A stretch of DNA of 64,000 bases from contig NZ_JAGSOV010000077.1 of NCBI RefSeq assembly GCF_023898865.1, positions 23,728 to 87,727 of the forward strand, written 5' to 3'. The position numbers and the translations under genes are program-made. The notes beneath the pieces were generated by a model that searched no databases, was not told the origin of the DNA, and saw nothing but the letters and a program-made list of their open reading frames with translations. Below, in pieces: positions 53,215-62,727 of the stretch; within the stretch, counting starts at the first letter, position 1; every line of letters begins with the position of its first letter. This DNA comes from Pseudonocardia humida (GTDB taxonomy: Bacteria; Actinomycetota; Actinomycetes; Mycobacteriales; Pseudonocardiaceae).

Positions 53215-54399
53215 TCAGACCGCCTCCCGTCCGGGCTCGGAGTGCACCCAGTGGCCGGCCCGCATCACGGCCACGGGCGTCAGGTCGTCGTCGGTGAGCA
53301 CCAGGTCGGCGCGGCGGCCGGCGACCAGGTCGCCCACGTCGGCCAGCCCGAGCAGCCGGGCCGGGGTGGCGCTGGCCGCGGTGACGGCGTCGGCCAGCCC
53401 GACACCGCTGTGGCGGACCACGCGGCGCACCACGTCGATGAGCCGGGAGGTGCCCCCGGCGATGGCGCCGGGCGGGTCGCCGGCCAGCCGGGCGACGCCC
53501 TGCACGACGTCGGTGAGCAGCGAGCCCAGCCGGTAGCGTCCGTCGGCCTGCCCCGCGGCCGCCATCGCGTCGGTGACCAGCGCGATCCGCCGCGGCCCGA
53601 CCAGGTCGAACACCGCCGCCACGGTCTCGTCGTCCAGGTGCACGCCGTCGGCGACCAGCTCCAGCACCATCTCCCCGCGGGCCGCGGCGGCCAGGCAGGC
53701 GGCCACCGGGCCGGGCGCGCGGTGGTGCATCGGGGGCATGCCGTTGAACAGGTGGGTGGCGCTCAGCGGCCCGCCGCCGACCTCGCCGATCGCCTCGCGG
53801 GTGAGCCCCGCCCCGGCGTCGGTGTGGCCCAGACTGGGCAGCACGTCGTGCTCGGCCATGGTCTTGACCAGCTCGGCGTAGCGCGCGGTCTCCGGGGCCA
53901 GGGTCATCGACCGGACGGTCCCGCCGCCCGCCTCGATGAGCTCGCGCAGCAGGTCCGGGTCGCCCGGGACGATCATCCGGGGGTCCTGGGCGCCGCAGCG
54001 CGCCGCGGACAGGAACGGGCCCTCCAGGTGGATCCCGGCCAGCTCGCCCGCCACGACCAGCGGCGCGAGCAGCCGCACCCGCTCCCGCAGGACCTCGGCC
54101 CGCGCCGAGACCAGGCTGCCCACCAGCGAGGTGGTGCCGTGGCGGAGGTGGTGCTCCGCGGCGGCGCGCACCCCGGCGCGGTCGGAGTCGGGGAAGCCGT
54201 GCCCGGCGCCCCCGTGGCAGTGCACGTCGACCAGCCCGGGCAGCAGCGTGCCCGCCGGCTCCGGCGGCCGCGGCCCGCTCCACCCGGCCGTGGGACCGGC
54301 GAACTCGATCCGGTCGCCGCGCACGGCGACCAGCCCGTCGTCGATCAGCCGGCCCGCGCTGACCAGCGTCCCGCGCAGCAGGTGCTGCCCCGCTGTCAT
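53215..54399 (-). CDS. nagA: N-acetylglucosamine-6-phosphate deacetylase
   Basis: Removes acetate from GlcNAc-6-phosphate. The 394-residue amidohydrolase shows LVDVHCHGGAGHGF (metal ligands), GIHLEGPFLSAARCGAQDPR, SLGHTDAG, ATHLFNGMPPMHHR and ALVTDAMAAAG (catalytic Asp). ATG at 54399 overlaps the ptsI stop (ATGA). Together with nagB it feeds PTS-imported GlcNAc into glycolysis. Confidence 0.95.
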   Translation of the reverse strand: MTAGQHLLRGTLVSAGRLIDDGLVAVRGDRIEFAGPTAGWSGPRPPEPAGTLLPGLVDVHCHGGAGHGFPDSDRAGVRAAAEHHLRHGTTSLVGSLVSARAEVLRERVRLLAPLVVAGELAGIHLEGPFLSAARCGAQDPRMIVPGDPDLLRELIEAGGGTVRSMTLAPETARYAELVKTMAEHDVLPSLGHTDAGAGLTREAIGEVGGGPLSATHLFNGMPPMHHRAPGPVAACLAAAARGEMVLELVADGVHLDDETVAAVFDLVGPRRIALVTDAMAAAGQADGRYRLGSLLTDVVQGVARLAGDPPGAIAGGTSRLIDVVRRVVRHSGVGLADAVTAASATPARLLGLADVGDLVAGRRADLVLTDDDLTPVAVMRAGHWVHSEPGREAV

Positions 54400-56099
54400 C
54401 CGGCTCCCTCCCGCCGCCCGACGGCGTCCGGCCCGACCGCCGCCGCGGCCGCCCTGGCCTCATCGGGGCCGCGCGCGGACCGTGCCGCCGCGGCGCGCTC
54501 GCGACACACCGGCATGCCGACCGCGGCCAGTGCCGCGCGGACGTGCGCCCGCGCGCCCGCCGCGGTGGACAGGCTCGTCGCCCCCAGCCCGACCAGCACG
54601 GTGGCCAGCAGCGGGTCGGCCGCGGCCTCGCCGCACACCCCGACCGGCTTGCCCGCCGCGGCCCCGGCCGCGCCGACCATCGCGACGAGGTCGAGCAGCG
54701 CGGGCTGCCACGGGTCGAGCAGGTGGCCCAGCGGCCCGCAGGCGCGGTCGGCGGCCATCACGTACTGGCCGAGGTCGTTGGTGCCGATGCTGACGAAGTC
54801 GACCACCTCGAACAGCTCGGCGGCGCGCAGCGCGGCCGAGGGCACCTCGACCATCACCCCGACCCGGGTCAGGCCGTGGCGGTGCGCGGCCTCGGCGAAC
54901 GCGGCCGCCTCCTGCGCGGTGCTGACCATGGGGGCCATCACGCTCGGGGTGCGCCCCGTGCCGGCCGCGGCCATGGCCAGCGCGGCGAGCTGCTCGTCGA
55001 GCACCCCCGGGTTGGCCCCCGACGTGCGCAGCCCGCGCACCCCCAGCGCGGGGTTGTCCTCCGGGCCCAGCGGGAGGAAGGCCAGCGGCTTGTCCGAGCC
55101 GGCGTCCAGGGTGCGGACCACGACCGGCCGCTCGCCGAACGCGGCCAGCACGGCGGCGTAGATGCGGGCCTGCTCGTCCACCGAGGGACGCACGGCGCGG
55201 TCGAGGAAGAGCAGCTCGGTGCGCAGCAGGCCGACGCCCTCGCTGTCGGTGGCCGCCGCGGCCAGCGCGTCGGGGCCGCTGCCCACGTTGGTCAGCAGGG
55301 GCACCGGGTGCCCGTCCGCGGTGCGCCCCGGCCCCGGCTCCAGCGACGGGGAGCTCTGTCCCGCGCCGTCGTCGACCTCATGACCCCGGTCTCCGGGCTC
55401 GGGCGGGTCGATCTCGACGGTGCCGGTGGTCCCGTCGAGCCGGACGGGGGTGCCGGGCGCGAGGGCGCCGGCGCCGGCGCAACCGACGACGGCGGGCAGC
55501 CCGAGCGCGCGGGCCAGGATCGCGGTGTGGCTGGTCGGGCCGCCCTGCTCGGTCAGCAGGCCGACCACGTCGCCGCCGGCCAGACCGGCGGTGTCGGCCG
55601 GGGACAGGTCGGTGGCCACCAGCACCACCGGGTGCCCGGGCGCCGGGACGCCGGGCATCGGCTGCCCCGACAGCACCGCCACCACCCGCTCGCCGACGTC
55701 GCGCAGGTCGGCGGCGCGCTCGGCGAGGTAGCCCCCGTGCGCGCGCAGCCGCTCGCAGAACCCGCGCACCGCCAGGGTGACCGCGTGGCCGGTGGGCGCG
55801 CCGCGGTCGAGCTCGGCGCCCGCCGCGCCCAGCAGCGCCGGGTCGGCGGCCATGGCCGAGGTCGCGAACAGCACGTCCGCGGCCACGCCGCCGGCCCGCT
55901 CGGCCCGCCCGGCCAGGTCGTCGGCCACCTCGGCCAGCGCCGCGGCGACCCGCTCGCGCTCGACCGCCGGGTCGGCGCCCACCGGGTCGTCCGGTGAGGT
56001 CGACACGGGCGGCCCGAGCCGCACCACCGGGGCGCTGACCACGCCGGGGCTGACCCCGCGCCCGGTCAGCACCCCGGCGGGCGAGACCGTGCTCGTCAC
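54396..56099 (-). CDS. ptsI: PTS enzyme I
   Basis: Phosphoenolpyruvate-protein phosphotransferase, the entry point of PTS phosphoryl flow. 567 residues with the phospho-His motif GGPTSHTAILARALG (~190), the PEP-binding barrel segments VGLLRTELLFLDR, LGVRGLR and VSIGTNDLGQYVMAADR, and the cysteine region PVGVCGEAAADP. GTG at 56099 overlaps the ptsH stop (GTGA). The acidic-rich middle segment (~150 residues after the His) is normal. Transfers phosphate to HPr encoded just upstream. Confidence 0.95.
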   Translation of the reverse strand: MTSTVSPAGVLTGRGVSPGVVSAPVVRLGPPVSTSPDDPVGADPAVERERVAAALAEVADDLAGRAERAGGVAADVLFATSAMAADPALLGAAGAELDRGAPTGHAVTLAVRGFCERLRAHGGYLAERAADLRDVGERVVAVLSGQPMPGVPAPGHPVVLVATDLSPADTAGLAGGDVVGLLTEQGGPTSHTAILARALGLPAVVGCAGAGALAPGTPVRLDGTTGTVEIDPPEPGDRGHEVDDGAGQSSPSLEPGPGRTADGHPVPLLTNVGSGPDALAAAATDSEGVGLLRTELLFLDRAVRPSVDEQARIYAAVLAAFGERPVVVRTLDAGSDKPLAFLPLGPEDNPALGVRGLRTSGANPGVLDEQLAALAMAAAGTGRTPSVMAPMVSTAQEAAAFAEAAHRHGLTRVGVMVEVPSAALRAAELFEVVDFVSIGTNDLGQYVMAADRACGPLGHLLDPWQPALLDLVAMVGAAGAAAGKPVGVCGEAAADPLLATVLVGLGATSLSTAAGARAHVRAALAAVGMPVCRERAAAARSARGPDEARAAAAAVGPDAVGRREGAG

Positions 56100-56353
56100 G
56101 GCTTCCCCAGCAGGGCGGCCAGCGAGTCGAGGACCTCCTCGCTGCGCTCGCCCTCCGCGCTGAGCACGACCTCCTGGCCGTGCCCGACGCCCAGCGTCAT
56201 CACGGCCAGCATGCTGGCCGCGTCCACCGGCTCACCGCCGGCGACCTGCAGCCGCACGGGGATGCCGCTGGCCGCGGCGGCGCGGGTGAAGGTGGCCGCG
56301 GGGCGGGCGTGCAGCCCGACCTCGGAGGCGACGACGACGGTACGGCTGGGCAC
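56096..56353 (-). CDS. ptsH: PTS phosphocarrier HPr
   Basis: An 85-residue HPr with the phosphorylated His15 in GLHARPAA and a serine (Ser47, VDAASMLAVM) in the place of the regulatory HPr serine. GTG start at 56353. Co-translated with ptsI. Dedicated placement in the GlcNAc locus suggests that this PTS is mainly used for amino sugars, though HPr can serve other EII complexes. Confidence 0.95.
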   Translation of the reverse strand: MPSRTVVVASEVGLHARPAATFTRAAAASGIPVRLQVAGGEPVDAASMLAVMTLGVGHGQEVVLSAEGERSEEVLDSLAALLGKP

Positions 56354-56401
56354 GGTGGCGCTCGCTTTCGGTGCGGGGGTCGGGACGGGTCGGGCCGGGG
56401 G

Positions 56402-57775
<1,374 letters not shown>

Positions 57776-57815
57776 GGCGACCCCTGCTCACTCGTGAGTT
57801 CGTGTGTTGTCTCGT

Positions 57816-57849
57816 TACCGGCGCACCGGTACGGTCCGGTAATTACCAG
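57816..57849. promoter_or_regulatory. Divergent PTS promoter with palindromes
   Basis: Two palindromes: TACCGGCGCACCGGTA (57816-57831, perfect) and CCGGTAATTACCAG (57836-57849), whose GGT-aatt-ACC core resembles DasR sites. They lie between the IIC gene (minus) and the IIB gene (plus), the natural place for control of both transcripts. Confidence 0.6.
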
Positions 57850-58011
57850 TTGGCGGAGAGAGTGGACCGCCGACGGCGATACGTCAACCACGAGTTGTGA
57901 AGTCCGGGTCAAATCCGGCTCCCGAGCCCGCGCGTCACCGCCGCGGGCCGTCGGGCAGGCTGGCGCGACCGCGGACGCCGGGTCAGCGGCACGGATGCGA
58001 GGAGGGGCCAC

Positions 58012-58242
58012 ATGGCCAGCGCGGAGGAGATCGTCAGCGGGCTCGGCGGGGCGGACAACATCGTCGAGGTCGAGGGGTGCATCACCCGGCTGCGGACCGA
58101 GGTCCGCGACCCGTCCCTGGTCGACGAGCGCGCGCTGCGCGCCAGCGGCGCGCACGGCGTGGTGATGGCCGGCACGATCGTGCAGGTCGTCGTCGGGCCG
58201 GAGGCCGACACCCTGGCCGACGACGTGCAGGACCTGTTGTGA
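58012..58242 (+). CDS. nagF: PTS IIB component
   Basis: A 76-residue soluble IIB domain with the phosphorylated Cys23 in VEGCITRLRTEV, the glucose/GlcNAc-family IIB motif. ATG at 58012 with GAGGAGG upstream. Its stop overlaps the IIA start (GTGA). It passes phosphate from IIA to the sugar bound by the divergently encoded IIC. Confidence 0.93.
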   Translation: MASAEEIVSGLGGADNIVEVEGCITRLRTEVRDPSLVDERALRASGAHGVVMAGTIVQVVVGPEADTLADDVQDLL

Positions 58243-58703
58243 GCCCGGTGCAGGTGCTGGCGCCGCTGGCGGGCACGCTGGTCGGGCTGGCCGACGTGCC
58301 CGACCCGGTGTTCGCCGAGCAGCTGGTCGGGGCGGGCGCCGCCGTCGAGCCCGCCGCGGGCGCCGGGCGCACCGCGGTGTGCGCGCCGGTCGCGGGCACG
58401 GTGGTCAAGGCCCACCCGCACGCCTTCATCGTCCAGCACGAGTCGGGCGCCGCCGTGCTGGTGCACGTCGGGATCGACACGGTGAAGCTGGCCGGCGAGG
58501 GCTTCGAGCGCCACGTCGACGAGGGCGCGGTGGTGGCCGCGGGCGACCCGGTCGTCACCTTCGACCCGACGGCGGTGCGCGGGCGCGGGCTGTCGGCGGT
58601 GACGCCGGTCGTGGTGCTCGACTCGGCCCCGGACAGCGTCCCCGGCCTGCGCACCGGCCAGGACGTCGACGCGGGCGAGCCGCTCTACGCCTGGGAGGGC
58701 TGA
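58239..58703 (+). CDS. crr: PTS IIA component, glucose/GlcNAc type
   Basis: A 154-residue IIA-Glc protein. Active-site histidines are visible as His61 (KAHPHAFIVQH) and His76 (VLVHVGIDTVKLAGEGF), the latter being the phosphorylated one. GTG at 58239 overlaps the IIB stop, so the pair is co-translated. Followed by a hairpin (58722-58740). Completes the EI-HPr-IIA-IIB-IIC chain for GlcNAc uptake in this locus. Confidence 0.93.
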   Translation: MSPVQVLAPLAGTLVGLADVPDPVFAEQLVGAGAAVEPAAGAGRTAVCAPVAGTVVKAHPHAFIVQHESGAAVLVHVGIDTVKLAGEGFERHVDEGAVVAAGDPVVTFDPTAVRGRGLSAVTPVVVLDSAPDSVPGLRTGQDVDAGEPLYAWEG

Positions 58704-58721
58704 CACCGGTACTCGGCCCGG

Positions 58722-58740
58722 GGCCTCCGGCCCGGAGGCC
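58722..58740. terminator. Terminator between crr and the MFS gene
   Basis: GGCCTCCGG (58722-58730), C, CCGGAGGCC (58732-58740), 19 bp past the crr stop and directly before the convergent MFS stop (58743). The inner base pairs must open to form a loop. Confidence 0.55.
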
Positions 58741-58742
58741 GT

Positions 58743-59945
58743 TCACGGCCGGACCGCGGGCGCCCGGGTGGGTCGGGGCGACCGGGCCAGCACCGGCAGC
58801 ACCAGCAGGGCCGCGGCCGCGCCTGCCGCGGCCAGCACCGGGTAGCCGCCGCCGGCCAGCAGCGGGCCCGACGCCGCGCCACCGGTCGCGGCGGCGACCC
58901 CCATCGCGGCCTCGCCCAGCCCCTCGCGCCGCGGCCGCCCGGCGACCGGCACGCCCGCGGTGAGCAGGGCGCTGCCCGCGACCAGCGCGAGGTTCCAGCC
59001 CGCGCCCAGCAGCACCATCGCCGCACCGACCACGAGCGGGGCCTGCCCGCCCGCCGCGACCGCGCACGCCGCGACCAGCACGGCGGTCGCGAGCGCCGCG
59101 GCCCGGCGCGGGCCCGCCCGCGCGGTGAGCCGGGCGCTGAGCGGCGCAGGCGCGTACATGGCGGCGATGTGGGCGCTGACCACCGCACCGATCGCCCACA
59201 GCCCGGCCCCGCCGTGGTGCAGGTGCAGGGGGGTCATCGTCATCACCGCGACCATCACCAGGTTCGCCAGCGCGAGGGTGGCGATCCCGGCCGCGCCGAC
59301 GGGCAGCGCGCGCTCCGGACGCGCCCCGGGCTCCGCCGCGACCGGTCGCGGCAGCCCGCGCAGACCCCCGAGCAGCACGGCCGCGGCCGCCGCGAACGCC
59401 GCCGCCGCCATCGCGAACGACCCCGTCGCCCACCCGGTCCCCGCCGCGGCGGCCAGCAGCGCGGCCGGCCCGAGCAGGTTGGGTCCGGTCACCGCGCCGA
59501 CGGTGACGGCCAGCAGGACCGCGGCCATCGCCGCCGGCCGGGCGCGCTCCGCGACGAGGTCCGCCGCGGCGTACCGGCCCAGGCTCACCGCCGTCGCCCC
59601 CGCGCCGATGAGCGCGTTGCCGACCAGCACGACCACCAGCACGCCCGGTGCGACCGCGATGACCGCGCAGCCCAGCGCGCCCCCCGCGGCGCCGGTCGCG
59701 AGCCCGGCCCGCCTGCCGTGGCGGGCGGTCAGCCGCGAGAGCGCCAGCCCCGCCGCGGCGGCCCCGGTGACCTGCGCGGTCATCGGCAGGCCCGCCACGG
59801 CGTCGGGCCAGCCCGCGGCCGGGGCGAGCAGGCCGCTGGCCGCTCCGGCCAGCGACTGCGCGAGGCCGCCGAGGGCCCCGGCGCCCCACAGCGCGCGGCG
59901 GATCGGGCGGGTCGGTGCGGGCCGCGAGGGGCCGGTGCTGGGCAT
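58743..59945 (-). CDS. MFS transporter
   Basis: A 400-residue membrane protein with about 12 hydrophobic helices, Ala/Leu/Val-dominated, with the loop 2-3 motif LSRLTARHGRRAGLATG of the major facilitator superfamily. Likely a drug or metabolite exporter; no signature permits a substrate. ATG at 59945 is six bases after TAGCGT on the minus strand, so leaderless. Divergent from an Lrp/AsnC regulator 90 bp away, so regulation by that protein is likely. Confidence 0.85.
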   Translation of the reverse strand: MPSTGPSRPAPTRPIRRALWGAGALGGLAQSLAGAASGLLAPAAGWPDAVAGLPMTAQVTGAAAAGLALSRLTARHGRRAGLATGAAGGALGCAVIAVAPGVLVVVLVGNALIGAGATAVSLGRYAAADLVAERARPAAMAAVLLAVTVGAVTGPNLLGPAALLAAAAGTGWATGSFAMAAAAFAAAAAVLLGGLRGLPRPVAAEPGARPERALPVGAAGIATLALANLVMVAVMTMTPLHLHHGGAGLWAIGAVVSAHIAAMYAPAPLSARLTARAGPRRAAALATAVLVAACAVAAGGQAPLVVGAAMVLLGAGWNLALVAGSALLTAGVPVAGRPRREGLGEAAMGVAAATGGAASGPLLAGGGYPVLAAAGAAAALLVLPVLARSPRPTRAPAVRP

Positions 59946-60035
59946 GCCACCACGCTAGGAAGGCGGCTCGCCTCGCCGAAGGGTCTGTGACAGGGTCTTC
60001 TCGTCAGGGAGTTGACGCCCGAAAGGCGAATCGCC

Positions 60036-60545
60036 ATGTCAACCGTTCGTCCGGATCCGGTGCTCGACGCGACCGACTGGCGGCTGCTCGGCGAGCTGCA
60101 GGCCGACGGCAGGCTGTCGTTCAAGGAGCTGGCCCGCCGCATCCACCTCTCTCCGCCCGCGGTGGCCGAGCGCGTCCGGCGGTTGGAGCAGTCCGGGGTG
60201 ATCACCGGCTACGCGGCGCGGGTCGACCCGGCCCGGGCCGGGCAGCCGCTGCTGGCGTTCGTCCAGATGCGCTGCTCGCTGGGCCGCTGCCTGCTGCGCA
60301 CGACCACCGCCGAGGAGTTCCCGGAGCTCGTGGAGATCCACAAGCTGTCCGGGGAGCACTGCACGCTGCTCAAGGCCAGGGCCGCGTCGCTGCGCCACCT
60401 GGAGGGCCTGGTCGAGCGGCTCGGCGAGCACGGCGAGATGCGCACCCACATCGTGCTGTCCACCCAGTACGACGGCAGGCCCGTGGAGCCGGTGGCCGAG
60501 TCCAGGCCGATCACGCCGTCGGCCGGCTGGGGCGGGTCGCGGTGA
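60036..60545 (+). CDS. Lrp/AsnC family regulator
   Basis: A 169-residue Lrp-type regulator: HTH LDATDWRLLGELQADGRLSF, KELARRIHLSPPAVAERVRR, LEQSGVITGYAARVD, then an AsnC ligand-binding domain (LAFVQMRCS, VEIHKLSGEHCTLLKAR, HIVLSTQYDGRP). ATG at 60036 with AAAGG upstream; a TTG at 60012 in frame is less likely. Divergent from the MFS gene, so it may control export of an amino acid or related compound. Confidence 0.92.
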   Translation: MSTVRPDPVLDATDWRLLGELQADGRLSFKELARRIHLSPPAVAERVRRLEQSGVITGYAARVDPARAGQPLLAFVQMRCSLGRCLLRTTTAEEFPELVEIHKLSGEHCTLLKARAASLRHLEGLVERLGEHGEMRTHIVLSTQYDGRPVEPVAESRPITPSAGWGGSR

Positions 60546-60595
60546 GGCGGCGCACCCGCCGCGCGCCCCGCCCGGGCGGGTGCCAGGCTGCCCCG

Positions 60596-61354
60596 GTGGA
60601 GCCCGGCGGTGTGCGCGGCTGGTCCGACCTGCACGGCGGGGTCGAGGTGTCCGGCCCGGCGAGGGTGTGGCTGCGCGGGGTGCAGCGGTTGGCGGCGGTC
60701 GGCCCGGTGGCCCGGATCCCGCCCGACGCGCTGACCGCCGCCGGCCTGCTCAGCACCGCCGGCGCGCTCGCCGCCGCGGTGGCGGGCGGGCGCTGGGCGC
60801 TGCTGAGCGTGCTGCTGGTGGTGCTCGCCGGTGTGCTGGACGGTCTGGACGGCGCGGTCGCGCTGCGCTCCGGTCGCGCGCGGCCGCTCGGTGCGGTGCT
60901 CGACGCGACCGCCGACCGGGTCGGCGACCTGCTGCTCGCCGCCGTCCTCGCGGTGCTCGGCGCCCCGCCGCCGTGGTGCGCGGCCGCGGCCGCCCTGGTG
61001 CTGCTGCACGAGTACGTCCGGGCCCGCGCGCAGGCGGCGGGGATGCCCGGGGCGGGCGCGGTGACCGTGGCCGAGCGCCCGACCCGGATCATCCTGGTCG
61101 CGGTGGCCGCGCTCGGCGCCGGCGCGCTGCCCGCGGGCACCCCGCTGACCGGGTGGGACTGGGCCACCGTCTGCGCGGTCGCCTGGGTGGTGGTGGGAGC
61201 GGTGGGGCTGGTGCACCTCGCGGTCGGCGTGGTGCGCCACGTGCCGGCGGCGTTCCCGGGTCAGGCCGGGCCGACCAGCCCGGACACGATCTCGGCCGAC
61301 AGCGCCACCAGCGGCAACCCCCCGCCGGGGTGCGCCGAGCCGCCCACCAGGTAG
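60596..61354 (+). CDS. CDP-alcohol phosphatidyltransferase-family protein
   Basis: A 252-residue membrane protein of about six helices with the CDP-alcohol transferase motif at 85-107: Asp85-Gly86-x2-Ala89-x-x8-Gly99-x3-Asp103-x3-Asp107. The Arg that normally follows Ala is Leu90 here, a departure from the consensus. The family joins a CDP-lipid or CDP-alcohol to an acceptor (inositol, glycerol phosphate, others). GTG at 60596, 50 bp after the Lrp gene. The last ~94 bp overlap the convergent CrtI-like gene antisense. Substrate not identifiable. Confidence 0.85.
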   Translation: MEPGGVRGWSDLHGGVEVSGPARVWLRGVQRLAAVGPVARIPPDALTAAGLLSTAGALAAAVAGGRWALLSVLLVVLAGVLDGLDGAVALRSGRARPLGAVLDATADRVGDLLLAAVLAVLGAPPPWCAAAAALVLLHEYVRARAQAAGMPGAGAVTVAERPTRIILVAVAALGAGALPAGTPLTGWDWATVCAVAWVVVGAVGLVHLAVGVVRHVPAAFPGQAGPTSPDTISADSATSGNPPPGCAEPPTR

Positions 61355-62727
61355 AGCCCCGGCACCGGGGAGCGGTTCGCCGGGCGCAGCAGCGCCGCCG
61401 CGGCGCCGTGCGAGGCCGTGCCGTAGATCGAGCCGCCCGGCGAGGCGGTGTCGCGCTCCAGGTCGGCCGGCGTGCGCACCTCCCGCCAGCGCACCCGGTC
61501 GCGGACGTCGCAGCCGCGGGCGGCCAGCACGGCCAGGACCCGGTCGGCGTAGCGCTCGGCCAGGCCCGGCGCATCCCAGTCGACGCCGCGGACCGGGTCG
61601 TGCGGTGGGGCGTTCACCAGCACGAACCAGCCCTCCCCGCGGTCGTCGGGGCGCAGGGCCGGGTCGTCGGGGGCGTGCACGTAGACCGTCGGGTCGGCCA
61701 CCGGCGTCGGGCGCCCGCCCAGCACGGCGTCGAACTCGGCGTCGTAGTCGGCGGGGAAGAACACCCGGTGCGCCGGTCCCGGTTCGCGGCCCTGCAGGGC
61801 CAGCAGCAGCACGAACCCGGCCAACGACCGGGGTGCGCGGCGCAGCGAGCGGCGGGCCCGCCCGGCCACGCCCGCGGGCAGCAGCCGCTCGTAGAGCACG
61901 GCCGCGTCGGCGTCGCTCACGACGACGTCGGCCGGTACCGGCCCGTCGCCCAGCCGCACCCCGGCCACCCGCCCGTCGCGGACCTCGATGCCGAGGACCT
62001 CCGAGCCCAGGTGCACGGCCACCCCCAGCTCGCGGCAGCGCCCCAGCAGCGCGTCGGCCAGCCCGCGCAGGCCCCCGCGCACGTACCAGGCCCCGAAGTG
62101 CTGCTCGACGTACGCCGTGACCGACAGCACCGACGGCGTGCGCCGCGGGTCGGAGCCGGAGTAGGTGGCGTAGCGGTCGAGCCAGGCGCGCAGCCGGGGG
62201 TCGGGCAGCATCGCGGTGCCGAGCCCGCGCAGGGTGCGCCACGGCGCGACGGTCCGCAGGTCGCCCAGGCGCCGGGAGAAGCGCAGCAGGTCGGGCGCGG
62301 TCAGCGGGCGGCGCAGCACGGGCTCGCCGACCAGCTGCCACAGCCGTCCCGAACGGGCGTGCAGCGCCGACCAGGCCGCGCCCGCCCCGGGCCCGAGCGC
62401 GGCGTCGAGCGCGGCGGGCACCGCCGCCGGGTCGTGCGGCAGGTCGAGGACGGTCCCGTCGGCGAAGCGGTAGCGGCAGGCCGGGTCGACGGGGTCGAGC
62501 ACCAGGTCGGCGGGCCCGCCGGTGGCGGCGAACAGGTCGTCGAAGACGTGCGGCAGGGTGAGCAGCGAGGGGCCGGTGTCGAAGGCGAACCCGTCGCGGC
62601 GGTACCGCCCCAGCTTGCCGCCGTGGGTGGCGGCCCGCTCGTGCACGGCGACGTCGTGGCCCAGCGCCGCGAGCCGGGCCGCCGCGGCGAGCCCGCCGAC
62701 GCCCGCGCCGACCACGACCACCCTCAC
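61261..62727 (-). CDS. CrtI-type carotenoid desaturase/oxygenase
   Basis: A 488-residue FAD protein of the phytoene desaturase superfamily: VVVVGAGVGGLAAAARLA at the N-terminus, HGGKLGRYRRDGFAFDTGPS, RYATYSGSDPRRTPSVLS and the C-terminal GLYLVGGSAHPGGGLPLVAL motif. The set fits CrtI/CrtD/CrtN-like enzymes; exact desaturation or oxygenation cannot be decided. GTG at 62727 overlaps the stop of the glycosyltransferase (GTGA). Carotenoid synthase genes are not in view; a lycopene-cyclase-like gene lies at 29128. Confidence 0.9.
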   Translation of the reverse strand: MRVVVVGAGVGGLAAAARLAALGHDVAVHERAATHGGKLGRYRRDGFAFDTGPSLLTLPHVFDDLFAATGGPADLVLDPVDPACRYRFADGTVLDLPHDPAAVPAALDAALGPGAGAAWSALHARSGRLWQLVGEPVLRRPLTAPDLLRFSRRLGDLRTVAPWRTLRGLGTAMLPDPRLRAWLDRYATYSGSDPRRTPSVLSVTAYVEQHFGAWYVRGGLRGLADALLGRCRELGVAVHLGSEVLGIEVRDGRVAGVRLGDGPVPADVVVSDADAAVLYERLLPAGVAGRARRSLRRAPRSLAGFVLLLALQGREPGPAHRVFFPADYDAEFDAVLGGRPTPVADPTVYVHAPDDPALRPDDRGEGWFVLVNAPPHDPVRGVDWDAPGLAERYADRVLAVLAARGCDVRDRVRWREVRTPADLERDTASPGGSIYGTASHGAAAALLRPANRSPVPGLYLVGGSAHPGGGLPLVALSAEIVSGLVGPA

